Position numbers and translations under genes: made by a program
Shown: positions 1 to 4,981 of the stretch, piece after piece
Layout: every line of letters begins with the position of its first letter
How positions within the stretch are numbered: the stretch's first letter is position 1
Notes under the pieces: generated by a model
Databases searched by the model: none
What the model saw: the letters and a program-made list of their open reading frames with translations, nothing else
What the model was told of the DNA's origin: nothing
Assembly (NCBI GenBank): GCA_031259225.1
Contig: JAIRLT010000118.1
Location: 1-8,765, forward strand
Source: Prevotellaceae bacterium
Lineage (GTDB): Bacteria > Bacteroidota > Bacteroidia > Bacteroidales > UBA932
Length of the DNA stretch: 8,765 nucleotides
Reading direction: 5' to 3'

Positions 1-275
1 ATCAATATATCGTCGAACGTGACGCCTTCGCCCTCCAGTGTTTTCAGCATTTTATTGTGCGCCGGCCAGAACGTATTTTCGGGGAACGACGCCGTGCCCA
101 GCCCATCCTGATTGGTTACCATCACCCACTCGAAATCCAAGTGCTGACGGATAAACGCGAGGTTGCGGAATATTTTCGGATAAAACTCCAACTTCTCCAG
201 ACTGTCTATCTGGCAGTCGGCAGACGGCTCTATAATCAGCGTGCCGTCACGGTCTATAAAAAGCGCGTGTTTCAT
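1..275 (-). CDS. hisB: HisB, histidinol-phosphatase (HAD) domain, N-terminal part only
   Basis: This is the first 91 codons of a minus-strand gene that runs off the left edge of the window. The ATG is at 275. The protein opens with the HAD nucleophile motif FIDRDGTL and continues with SLEKLEFYPKIFRNLAFI, the second HAD motif VTNQDGLGT, and FWPAHNKMLKTLEGEG. This is the pattern of the phosphatase half of the bifunctional HisB of Bacteroidota, which removes phosphate from L-histidinol phosphate; the imidazoleglycerol-phosphate dehydratase half would lie beyond position 1. No Shine-Dalgarno motif is seen. The gene is not preceded here by hisC or hisD but by a four-helix-bundle gene 40 bases upstream on the same strand, so any promoter must lie within or beyond that element. 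A monofunctional HAD phosphatase is possible, because the dehydratase half is not visible. Confidence 0.88.
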   Translation of the reverse strand, partial: MKHALFIDRDGTLIIEPSADCQIDSLEKLEFYPKIFRNLAFIRQHLDFEWVMVTNQDGLGTASFPENTFWPAHNKMLKTLEGEGVTFDDIL

Positions 276-277
276 AA

Positions 278-300
278 TTAATGTGCTAATGTGACTAATT
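278..300. repeat. Left arm of 23-bp inverted repeat around the four-helix-bundle gene
   Basis: The segment pairs with the reverse complement of 697-719 at 22 of 23 positions. It is built from octamers of the form AATGTGNN (280-287 and 288-295). A 14-base part of it, TAATGTGACTAATT at 287-300, recurs as a direct repeat at 304-317, overlapping the stop codon of the neighbouring gene. Confidence 0.85.
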
Positions 301-303
301 TCT

Positions 304-317
304 TAATGTGACTAATT
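304..317. repeat. 14-bp direct repeat of the inverted-repeat arm
   Basis: TAATGTGACTAATT is an exact second copy of 287-300, 17 bases away. Its last two bases are part of the minus-strand TAA stop (316-318) of the four-helix-bundle gene, so the repeat forms the end of that gene. Confidence 0.8.
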
Positions 318-678
318 AATGGCATTTGGGATTATTTTGTCTTGCGGAAGAAATAATCTTATTCAATAATTTCCCCAGTTCATTACATTTTTCTATTAGT
401 ATATCACTGGTCGGATAAGAGGGGGCGTATTTACACAGCAACAACCAGTATTCTGTCTCCGCCGTTTCTTTTGCGGCAATTTTTAATTTATGAATAAAGT
501 CATCCCTGCTCTCAGCATGCTGCGCTTCCTGCACATTTGCGCCGATAGACGTCCCTGACCTTAACAATTGTTTCGATATAACAAATTTATTGTGTCCATT
601 CAATAGTTCCGAATATTCAATCACATCAATGGCAAACTGTAAAGATAAACGGACAATTGGATTGTCATTACTTCCCAT
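316..678 (-). CDS. Four-helix-bundle protein (S23 / 23S-rRNA intervening-sequence family)
   Basis: 120 residues, a usual length for the S23/IVP four-helix-bundle family. Family features are visible: an N-terminal helix (VRLSLQFAIDVIEYSELL), the conserved KQLLRSGTSIGANVQEA turn at about residues 37-53, then the long helices with FIHKLKIAAKETAETEYWL and the C-terminal helix ending ELGKLLNKIISS. Relatives are encoded in intervening sequences of 23S rRNA genes, as free-standing genes, and as the Avd accessory protein of diversity-generating retroelements; their general function is unclear. No reverse transcriptase or rRNA is near it here. The gene lies between two arms of a 23-bp inverted repeat, between divergent hisB and glgB, and has no recognisable TAnnTTTG promoter of its own, which suggests an inserted element. 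Confidence 0.87.
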   Translation of the reverse strand: MGSNDNPIVRLSLQFAIDVIEYSELLNGHNKFVISKQLLRSGTSIGANVQEAQHAESRDDFIHKLKIAAKETAETEYWLLLCKYAPSYPTSDILIEKCNELGKLLNKIISSARQNNPKCH

Positions 679-696
679 ATTTTCTATTTCTTAAAT

Positions 697-719
697 AATT
701 AATCACATTAGCACATTAA
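697..719. repeat. Right arm of 23-bp inverted repeat around the four-helix-bundle gene
   Basis: The reverse complement reads TTAATGTGCTAATGTGATTA then ATT and differs from 278-300 at one base only. It lies 18 bases upstream of the four-helix-bundle start codon and ends 27 bases before the glgB promoter box. Confidence 0.85.
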
Positions 720-745
720 ACACATTATTCCGCAAAAAAATTTTG

Positions 746-753
746 TATCTTTG
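746..753 (+). promoter_or_regulatory. glgB promoter -7 box (TATCTTTG)
   Basis: TATCTTTG fits the Bacteroidota -7 consensus TAnnTTTG. No clear TTTG -33 box sits 19-21 bases upstream. Transcription would start a few bases after 753, so the TTG at 751 inside this box cannot be the translation start; the in-frame ATG at 775 is chosen instead. Confidence 0.6.
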
Positions 754-774
754 GGCAAACGAATATGGACGGTT

Positions 775-2757
775 ATGCATGATTTGAAACTGTGGGAAGC
801 CGATTTATTCCTCGAGCCTTTCCGGAAAACCATTGAAAGGCGGCAGGAACAGGCGGCGCTGAAAGAACGGGAATTTTGCGGTACGCATGCTACATTAAGC
901 GACGCCGCCAACGGGCATTTGTTTTATGGACTGCACCGCACACGCAAAGAGTGGGTTTTCCGCGAGTGGGCGCCCAATGCGCTGGCGATTTATTTGCTGG
1001 GCGATTTCAACGGCTGGGAAAAGAAATCAACCTTTGCCTTGCATGCCATCGGCGGCGGGAATTGGGAAATTTCATTGCCGGCAAAAACCTTGAAACATTT
1101 AGACCTGTATAAATTATTGGTGGAATGGCGCGGCGGGCGGGGCGAACGTTTGCCCTCGTATGTTACGCGCGCCGTGCAGGACGAGAAAACAAAAATATTC
1201 TCGGCGCAGGTATGGCAACCGCCCAAAGCCTACAAATGGAAATATGCTCCGCCGCCGCGCGTACAGCACCCGTTGATATACGAGGCGCATATCGGCATGA
1301 GCAGCGAAGAAGAACGCGTGGCTACCTTCAATGAGTTCCGTGAAAAAGTATTGCCCCGCATAGTGCGGCTGGGTTATAATACGCTCCAGCTAATGGCTGT
1401 ACAGGAGCATCCGTACTATGGTTCGTTTGGCTACCAGGTGTCGAATTTCTTTGCCGTGAGTTCGCGCTTCGGCACGCCAGATGACTTGAAACGCTTGATT
1501 GACGAGGCGCACCGGCATAATATAGCAGTGATTTTAGACATCGTACATTCGCATGCCGTGAAGAACGAAGTGGAAGGTCTAAGTTGTTTCGACGGCACGG
1601 AATACCAGTATTTCCACCGCGGCGCAAAAGGCGAACACCCGGTCTGGAATTCGCGCTGCTTTAACTACGGCAGCAATGACGTTATCCATTTCCTGTTGTC
1701 GAACTGCAAGTACTGGTTGTCGGAATTTCGTTTTGACGGATTTCGCTTCGACGGCGTAACCAGCATGATTTATTACGATCACGGCATCGGGCGGGATTTT
1801 ACGGACTACACGTTTTATTACGACGGGAACCAGGATGAAGAGGCAATCGCCTACCTGTCGCTCGCAAATAAATTAACGCACGAATGGCGTCCCGGAACTA
1901 TTACCATAGCCGAAGATGTGAGCGGCATGCCCGGTCTTGCCGCGCCGCTTGCCGCCGGGGGCATGGGCTTCGATTTCCGCATGAGCATGGGCGTCGCCGA
2001 TTTCTGGATAAGAACCATTACCGAAAAAAAAGACGAACAGTGGCACGTCGGCGATATGTTCTACGAACTTACCAACAAACGCCGCGACGAGCATACCATC
2101 AGCTATGCCGAGAGCCACGACCAGGCAATGGTGGGCGACAAAACAATTATTTTCCACCTGCTCGATAAGGAAATGTATTTTGCGATGGACATATTCCACC
2201 GGAACCTGCTTATTGACCGCGGCATTGCCTTGCACAAGATGATACGCCTGCTTACGTTATCCACAGCGGGCGACGGTTACCTCAACTTCATGGGCAATGA
2301 ATTCGGGCATCCCGAATGGATAGATTTCCCGCGCGAGGGAAATAACTGGAGCTACCAGTATGCCCGCCGCCAGTGGCATTTGGCAGACGACGCCAACTTG
2401 CGCTACCGTTTCCTCCATGCGTTCGACGCCGCGATGATCCGCCTGTGCGCGGCTTCTGCCATTTTTGAATACCGCCCCTTTGCCCTTGTGCAGCATATTG
2501 CCGACCAGGTGCTGGTATTTAAGCGTGGCGGGTGGTTATTCGTCTTCAATTTTAATCCGCTGAAATCGTTCGACAATTACCGTTTTGAAGCCGAAGCGGG
2601 AAAATACCTCACGCTGCTCGACAGCGACGCCGCCTGTTTCGACGGCTTCTCCCGCGTAGACGACCACGTGCCGCATTTTACTTTCACGGACAACGGGAAA
2701 AACTTCTTACAACTCTACATCCCCAGCCGCACGGCGATGGTGTTGAAGAAAGAGTGA
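775..2757 (+). CDS. glgB: 1,4-alpha-glucan branching enzyme, eukaryotic-type GH13
   Basis: 660 residues from the ATG at 775. The enzyme cuts alpha-1,4-glucan and rejoins the piece through an alpha-1,6 link, making branches in glycogen in the cytoplasm. The order is an N-terminal CBM48-like domain (about 45-140, with WAPNA and GDFNGW), the GH13 barrel (about 170-500) and a C-terminal beta domain ending YIPSRTAMVL. Active-site residues are present: LDIVHSH (255-260), the nucleophile Asp326 in GFRFDGVTSM, the acid Glu380 in TIAEDVSGMP, and Asp449 in YAESHDQAMVGDK. The stretches NFMGNEFGHPEWIDFPR and QLMAVQEHPYYGSFGYQV match the animal and plant enzymes rather than the E. coli type, as usual for this phylum. 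It is complete and transcribed away from hisB. No other glycogen gene is next to it. Confidence 0.95.
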   Translation: MHDLKLWEADLFLEPFRKTIERRQEQAALKEREFCGTHATLSDAANGHLFYGLHRTRKEWVFREWAPNALAIYLLGDFNGWEKKSTFALHAIGGGNWEISLPAKTLKHLDLYKLLVEWRGGRGERLPSYVTRAVQDEKTKIFSAQVWQPPKAYKWKYAPPPRVQHPLIYEAHIGMSSEEERVATFNEFREKVLPRIVRLGYNTLQLMAVQEHPYYGSFGYQVSNFFAVSSRFGTPDDLKRLIDEAHRHNIAVILDIVHSHAVKNEVEGLSCFDGTEYQYFHRGAKGEHPVWNSRCFNYGSNDVIHFLLSNCKYWLSEFRFDGFRFDGVTSMIYYDHGIGRDFTDYTFYYDGNQDEEAIAYLSLANKLTHEWRPGTITIAEDVSGMPGLAAPLAAGGMGFDFRMSMGVADFWIRTITEKKDEQWHVGDMFYELTNKRRDEHTISYAESHDQAMVGDKTIIFHLLDKEMYFAMDIFHRNLLIDRGIALHKMIRLLTLSTAGDGYLNFMGNEFGHPEWIDFPREGNNWSYQYARRQWHLADDANLRYRFLHAFDAAMIRLCAASAIFEYRPFALVQHIADQVLVFKRGGWLFVFNFNPLKSFDNYRFEAEAGKYLTLLDSDAACFDGFSRVDDHVPHFTFTDNGKNFLQLYIPSRTAMVLKKE

Positions 2758-2771
2758 ACAATAAAAAATGA

Positions 2772-2779
2772 TATATTTG
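2772..2779 (+). promoter_or_regulatory. Promoter -7 box (TATATTTG) for nucleotidyltransferase remnant
   Basis: TATATTTG matches TAnnTTTG exactly and lies 17 bases before the ATG at 2797, the same spacing seen at the intact toxin-antitoxin modules. No well-placed -33 TTTG is visible. It suggests that the broken gene downstream was once expressed by itself. Confidence 0.5.
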
Positions 2780-2796
2780 TATTCTTTTCACCTGCT

Positions 2797-2940
2797 ATGA
2801 TGCGCGAAAAAACAATAGACATACGGCAAATAACACAAACTATCCGGGAAAATTTCCCCAATGTGCCATTTGCCTATTTGTTCGGCTCGGCGAAAGACGG
2901 CGCAGTAAAACCCGGCTCCGATATTGACATTGCAGCAAAT
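2797..2940 (+). pseudogene. Truncated MNT-type nucleotidyltransferase
   Basis: The first roughly 47 codons read as the N-terminal half of a minimal nucleotidyltransferase: FAYLFGSAKDGAVKPGSDID, with the GS motif at residues 30-31 and the two metal-binding aspartates at 42 and 44. After DIDIA the family similarity stops and the frame runs into unrelated residues (NRFYRLRQL and onward) to a stop at 3024, inside the opposite-strand gene. The C-terminal half, including the third acidic residue, is missing. The breakpoint lies at about 2940-2962, just where the convergent, intact nucleotidyltransferase gene ends. It is probably the remnant of an older HEPN/MNT module whose 3' part was lost when the present island formed. 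The exact end of homology is judged by eye. Confidence 0.7.
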
Positions 2941-2962
2941 AGATTTTACCGGCTGCGGCAGC

Positions 2963-3271
2963 TCACACGTGTAGCTCTTCACCGGACAATAACACTTCGT
3001 AAGCGAGAGGATTGTTTATATTAAAATCCTTCTCCCGGAAGGGATGAGGTTCAATGCGGCTATCTACGTAACGTGTCAGTTTTAACAGTTCTACTTGCCG
3101 TTGGATGTGGTTGTCGTAATCGTCAAAGACCACAGCAATATCAATATCGCTATGTTCATTAAAATTGCCTTTTGAATAAGAGCCGAACAAAATGATTTTA
3201 GCGTAATCAAAGTTCGACTTTACTATCGTGGCATATTGCTGCGCAACAGCTATAGCTTGTCTTTTATCCAT
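2963..3271 (-). CDS. MNT-type nucleotidyltransferase, antitoxin of HEPN/MNT pair
   Basis: 102 residues, normal length for a minimal nucleotidyltransferase. The core motif KIILFGSYSKGN followed by HSDIDIAVVFDDY gives Gly30-Ser31 and Asp42/Asp44; Glu75 in DSRIEPHPF is a possible third metal ligand. In characterised HEPN/MNT toxin-antitoxin systems the nucleotidyltransferase neutralises the HEPN ribonuclease by adding AMP groups to it. The start codon lies inside the HEPN gene with 22 bases of overlap, so the pair is translationally coupled, HEPN first. The protein ends with LAYEVLLSGEELHV, a common C-terminus in this family. The gene points towards, and ends beside, the truncated plus-strand homologue. 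Confidence 0.87.
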   Translation of the reverse strand: MDKRQAIAVAQQYATIVKSNFDYAKIILFGSYSKGNFNEHSDIDIAVVFDDYDNHIQRQVELLKLTRYVDSRIEPHPFREKDFNINNPLAYEVLLSGEELHV

Positions 3272-3660
3272 AAACGTAACTGTTTAATTTTGTCAATCCA
3301 TTCTTTTGTGTAATCAGCAGTACAAAGCATGTAAAACTCCTTTTTATAGTCATCATACCGTGCACTTATATTGAATGTGGTAATATTGTAGAGCCAGTCT
3401 GCATATTCATCCGTTAGTTCCAGTGCGCTGAGTTCTGCTAACCGATACAGGTTATGCGTAAACGGCGCATGTGTTTTCTTCGCTTTTACGTAATAGGCTT
3501 TCAATAATTTTTCAATCGAAATATGCCCGATAAATAATGCCCAGCTATATGTTTTCGACCGGTATAGCGAAAGCATTACATTAAAATCGTTATCCGAGCT
3601 TTCTGTCCAATGCCTTATTATCTTTTCGACATCTATAGAAGTGTTATTGATTTCATTCAT
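3250..3660 (-). CDS. HEPN-domain protein, putative toxin of HEPN/MNT pair
   Basis: 136 residues from the ATG at 3660. An in-frame TTG at 3690 is rejected because it lies upstream of the promoter box at 3678-3685. The fold is all-alpha, with HEPN (PF05168-like) landmarks: the HWTESSDNDFNVML first helix, YSWALFIGHISIEKLLKAYY second helix, the THAPFTHNLYRLAEL turn, and ARYDDYKKEFY near residues 100-110. HEPN proteins paired with MNT partners are usually ribonucleases that act on RNA in the cytoplasm. The canonical Rx4-6H catalytic motif is not visible; the conserved ARYDD is in its place, as in many members of this subgroup, so nuclease activity is inferred. It overlaps the nucleotidyltransferase downstream by 22 bases. 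Confidence 0.85.
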   Translation of the reverse strand: MNEINNTSIDVEKIIRHWTESSDNDFNVMLSLYRSKTYSWALFIGHISIEKLLKAYYVKAKKTHAPFTHNLYRLAELSALELTDEYADWLYNITTFNISARYDDYKKEFYMLCTADYTKEWIDKIKQLRLWIKDKL

Positions 3661-3677
3661 AACCCTTATTTTTCTCA

Positions 3678-3685
3678 CAAATATA
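3678..3685 (-). promoter_or_regulatory. Promoter -7 box of the HEPN/MNT module
   Basis: On the minus strand this reads TATATTTG, a match to TAnnTTTG, 17 bases before the ATG at 3660. The surrounding sequence, about 3672-3712, is nearly identical to the promoter region of the unrelated VapB-like/PIN module at 4667-4710. Confidence 0.6.
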
Positions 3686-3718
3686 CGCAAAATTTTTCTT
3701 TCACTTTCCTAAAAGCAA

Positions 3719-3745
3719 GCCGTCCACCCTTTGCGGGTGGACGGC
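3719..3745 (-). terminator. Perfect 11-bp GC-rich hairpin after the peptide gene, copy A
   Basis: GCCGTCCACCC at 3719-3729 pairs perfectly with GGGTGGACGGC at 3735-3745 around the loop TTTGC. On the minus strand it is followed by TTGCTTTT, fitting a Rho-independent terminator of the small-peptide transcript. The corresponding hairpins in copies B and C keep the fold with one compensatory T-A to C-G change. Confidence 0.65.
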
Positions 3746-3760
3746 GGTGCCTATTCAATA

Positions 3761-3789
3761 GTTCGGCAGAGGTAGAACCTCGACCGAAC
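3761..3789. other. Conserved 29-base stem-loop, copy A
   Basis: GTTCGG (3761-3766) pairs with CCGAAC (3784-3789), and inside it AGAGGT/ACCTC forms a second stem with a three-base loop. The same two-part hairpin recurs at 4758-4786 and 5527-5555. It is in the 3' region of the peptide transcript and could be an RNA element or protein-binding site. Confidence 0.55.
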
Positions 3790-3810
3790 AGGAGTGCAAA
3801 AGATATTGTG

Positions 3811-3918
3811 TTACACTACTCCGGTTTTTTTGTTTTTCATGCGGTCATGAACGACATTTATAATAAATGCCGCTCCTACGCCCACTGCAAGTGCCAAAAA
3901 TAAATACGTTAATTCCAT
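3811..3918 (-). CDS. Small single-span membrane peptide (35 aa), copy A
   Basis: The reading frame starts at ATG 3918, after an A-rich leader typical of Bacteroidota starts, and stops with TAA at 3811. The peptide begins MELTYLFLALAVGVGAAFII, giving one hydrophobic segment of about 20 residues (3-23), and ends in a basic tail HDRMKNKKTGVV; a cytoplasmic C-terminus is predicted from the positive charges. A second copy at 5577-5684 differs only at the last residue (Val to Ala) and by one silent change. It has its own promoter (3981-4013) and 3' hairpins. I do not recognise the family. Size, charge and repeated occurrence resemble type I toxin peptides, but no antisense promoter is visible, so a small membrane protein of other function is equally possible. 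Confidence 0.6.
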   Translation of the reverse strand: MELTYLFLALAVGVGAAFIINVVHDRMKNKKTGVV

Positions 3919-3980
3919 GTTGTTTTATTTTTTTGTTTATAAATAAAATAAAAACCATATCCGGCAATAACCGCTGTAGA

Positions 3981-4013
3981 CAAAGGTAAAAAAATATTCC
4001 ATTCCCTCACAAA
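3981..4013 (-). promoter_or_regulatory. Promoter of small-peptide gene, copy A
   Basis: On the minus strand TTTG (4010-4013) is followed, after 21 bases, by TACCTTTG (3981-3988), the -33 and -7 boxes of the Bacteroidota housekeeping promoter. The -33 box overlaps the T-tract of the preceding terminator. The leader to the ATG at 3918 is about 55-60 bases. Confidence 0.65.
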
Positions 4014-4040
4014 AAACCGCTACCTTCACGGGCAGGCGGT
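4011..4040 (-). terminator. Terminator after the PIN gene, copy A
   Basis: On the minus strand an imperfect hairpin whose outer stem is ACCGC/GCGGT, about 18 bases after the PIN stop codon, is followed by six Ts. Copy C at 5779-5810 has a stronger version at the matching place. The T-tract merges directly into the next promoter. Confidence 0.55.
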
Positions 4041-4058
4041 GATATTTTCCGGATTAGC

Positions 4059-4427
4059 TCAAAAGGATAACTGTTTCTTTAGTTCTTTGTCAAAAGTGAA
4101 TATAGTGTGATCTTCGCTTTTAGCATATCCTATAAGCAGACAGTCAATAAAGTCAAGTTTGGTTGAGGCATAAGCGCTGATAGCGGAAGAAACAACATTA
4201 GGATAATAAACCCAAATATGGTCTATGTCCATTATCCCCTCAATAGTTTTAGCAATGGTATTTCGTTCTATTTTGTACACTTTGCTTAAAACATACACCA
4301 TTTCTGCAATTACTTCCACAGGAAGCAAGCAATTATTTAATGCTATTTCCTTTTCTACGGCGTCAGCCATTGAGGCATTGTCTTGTAGAATATACCGGAG
4401 TATTGCATTAGTATCAAAGATTACCAT
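4059..4427 (-). CDS. PIN-domain ribonuclease, VapC-like toxin
   Basis: 122 residues, the normal length for a VapC-type toxin. The PIN acidic residues are visible: Asp5 in VIFDTNAIL, Glu42 in VEVIAEMVYVLSKVY, Asp92/Asp95 in KLDFIDCLLIGYA and Asp113 in IFTFDKELKK. Together they would hold Mg2+ for RNA cleavage; VapC toxins usually cut tRNA or rRNA, the target here is unknown. The gene overlaps the upstream VapB-like gene by 14 bases, which is typical of a coupled toxin-antitoxin operon. It is followed by a terminator at 4011-4040 and then the small-peptide unit of repeat copy A. Confidence 0.88.
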   Translation of the reverse strand: MVIFDTNAILRYILQDNASMADAVEKEIALNNCLLPVEVIAEMVYVLSKVYKIERNTIAKTIEGIMDIDHIWVYYPNVVSSAISAYASTKLDFIDCLLIGYAKSEDHTIFTFDKELKKQLSF

Positions 4428-4653
4428 ACTTTTCTTTCAGGTTAAGCGTCCATGCGTTTTTCTCCTGCTCAATTAGAGCGGGATTGGCATACTGTTTTAA
4501 GTAGCCTTTCATGTTTTCCGCCGTATGAGAAACTTTGTTTGTTTTAACCACAGGCAATACGATAACTTCTACACGGATGTTTTGCATTTGTGGGGGTATA
4601 GGCATAATCGGTGAAAGTTGTTGCGCATGCATTATTTTCCTAATCATTTCCAT
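4414..4653 (-). CDS. VapB-like antitoxin for the PIN toxin
   Basis: 79 residues, starting at ATG 4653, 20 bases after a TATATTTG promoter box (4674-4681). The N-terminal half (MIRKIMHAQQLSPIMPIP to QNIRVEVIVLPV) has alternating hydrophobic residues like the beta-rich DNA-binding part of AbrB-like or Phd-like antitoxins. The C-terminal half (GYLKQYANPALIEQEKNAW) is polar and helical, as expected for the part that wraps the toxin. Its place directly upstream of, and 14-base overlap with, a PIN gene is the main evidence for the role. The DNA-binding family is not certain. Confidence 0.75.
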   Translation of the reverse strand: MEMIRKIMHAQQLSPIMPIPPQMQNIRVEVIVLPVVKTNKVSHTAENMKGYLKQYANPALIEQEKNAWTLNLKEKYGNL

Positions 4654-4673
4654 AATAAAACTTTATTTTCCCA

Positions 4674-4681
4674 CAAATATA
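4674..4681 (-). promoter_or_regulatory. Promoter -7 box of the VapB/PIN module
   Basis: The minus strand reads TATATTTG, 20 bases before the ATG at 4653. The box and about 45 bases around it are nearly the same as upstream of the HEPN gene (3672-3712), so two unrelated modules are driven by the same promoter sequence. Confidence 0.6.
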
Positions 4682-4714
4682 CGCAAAATTTTTCTTTCAC
4701 TTCCCTAAAAGTAA

Positions 4715-4741
4715 GCCGCCCACCCTTTGCAGGCGGGCGGC
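4715..4741 (-). terminator. GC-rich hairpin, copy B
   Basis: GCCGCCCACCC pairs with AGGCGGGCGGC around TTTGC, with an A-C mismatch and an open C-A at the loop. Compared with copy A, a T-A pair is replaced by C-G, a compensatory change that supports folding. On the minus strand TTACTTTTAGG follows. It would end transcription coming from the PIN/partner module. Confidence 0.6.
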
Positions 4742-4757
4742 GGTGGTTATTCTATAA

Positions 4758-4786
4758 GTTCGGCAGAGGTAGAACCTCGACCGGAC
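4758..4786. other. Conserved 29-base stem-loop, copy B
   Basis: Same two-part fold as at 3761-3789: GTTCGG against CCGGAC, with the GAGGT/ACCTC inner stem. The outer stem has one changed base (A to G) that still allows a G-U pair in one RNA orientation. It is the last part of copy B before the junction. Confidence 0.5.
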
Positions 4787-4792
4787 GGGGAA

Positions 4793-4981
4793 TTAAATGT
4801 TCTTAACGAAGTGCGATGAATAAGCGCCTGACTGCCGGCGCACAAAATCAGACATAGATGCATTTAAACGTGCCAAATATTTCGATTTGTCTTGCAAATA
4901 CAATTCATTCATTTCTGCACGAACTTGCCGGACGTAATCCATAACATGGAATGTTGTTTCCGTTTGTTTATTCGTTTTCAT
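4793..4981 (-). CDS. Small partner (putative antitoxin) of the second PIN protein
   Basis: 62 residues, mostly polar and charged with a helical pattern (VMDYVRQVRAEMNELYLQDK then LARLNASMSDFVRRQ). It starts inside the PIN gene with a 14-base overlap and is transcribed after it, so the order is toxin first, the reverse of the classical VapBC arrangement. Small downstream partners are known for this PIN subgroup in Bacteroidota and Cyanobacteria. I do not recognise the sequence itself; the antitoxin role is inferred from size, overlap and context. The stop codon lies two to three bases from the truncated end of repeat copy B. Confidence 0.65.
   Translation of the reverse strand: MKTNKQTETTFHVMDYVRQVRAEMNELYLQDKSKYLARLNASMSDFVRRQSGAYSSHFVKNI

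Larger units (their letters stand above)
3713..4040 (-). repeat. Island repeat, copy A (small-peptide transcription unit)
   Basis: This roughly 325-bp block aligns end to end with copy C at 5478-5810. Read on the minus strand it contains a terminator-like hairpin, a promoter, a 35-codon gene, a 29-base hairpin and a perfect 11-bp hairpin. It lies between the PIN gene upstream and the HEPN/MNT module downstream. The similarity to copy B begins on the promoter side (3672) and ends near 3790. The peptide gene differs between A and C at only two bases, while the hairpin part has diverged more. Confidence 0.9.
4667..4790 (-). repeat. Island repeat, copy B (truncated, hairpins and promoter only)
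   Basis: This block matches 3672-3790 of copy A, including the TA-module promoter, the GC hairpin (4715-4741, 10 of 11 apparent pairs or fewer in the upper stem) and the 29-base stem-loop (4758-4786). The peptide gene and its promoter are missing: the similarity stops at about 4786-4790, directly next to the TAA stop (4793-4795) of the neighbouring 62-residue gene. This looks like a precise replacement junction. Confidence 0.85.

Noticed and set aside
316..678. Avd protein of a diversity-generating retroelement
   Set aside because: No reverse transcriptase, template repeat or variable repeat was seen within the window; the nearby LRR protein is on the other side of the island and shows no adenine-directed variation.
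751..775. glgB starting at the TTG at 751
   Set aside because: The TTG is part of the promoter -7 box TATCTTTG (746-753) and would not be transcribed; the ATG at 775 is in frame and fits better.
3661..3690. HEPN protein starting at the TTG at 3690
   Set aside because: This start lies upstream of the TATATTTG promoter box at 3678-3685; the ATG at 3660 is used.
3719..3789. Integron attC site between TA modules
   Set aside because: The hairpins lack the GTTRRRY/RYYYAAC core sites, no integron integrase is in the window, and the repeats contain their own gene and promoter.
3761..3789. tRNA fragment (resemblance to a T-arm, GGTAGAACCTCGACC)
   Set aside because: No acceptor, D or anticodon arms can be drawn around it, and the loop is not conserved between copies.
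3912..4010. A second small membrane frame upstream of the 35-residue peptide (GTG at about 4008 in copy A, with FLPLSTAVIAGYGFYFIYKQ)
   Set aside because: The frame is shifted in copy C by homopolymer changes, its start would lie upstream of the promoter -7 box, and it covers the likely leader. It stays a weak possibility only.
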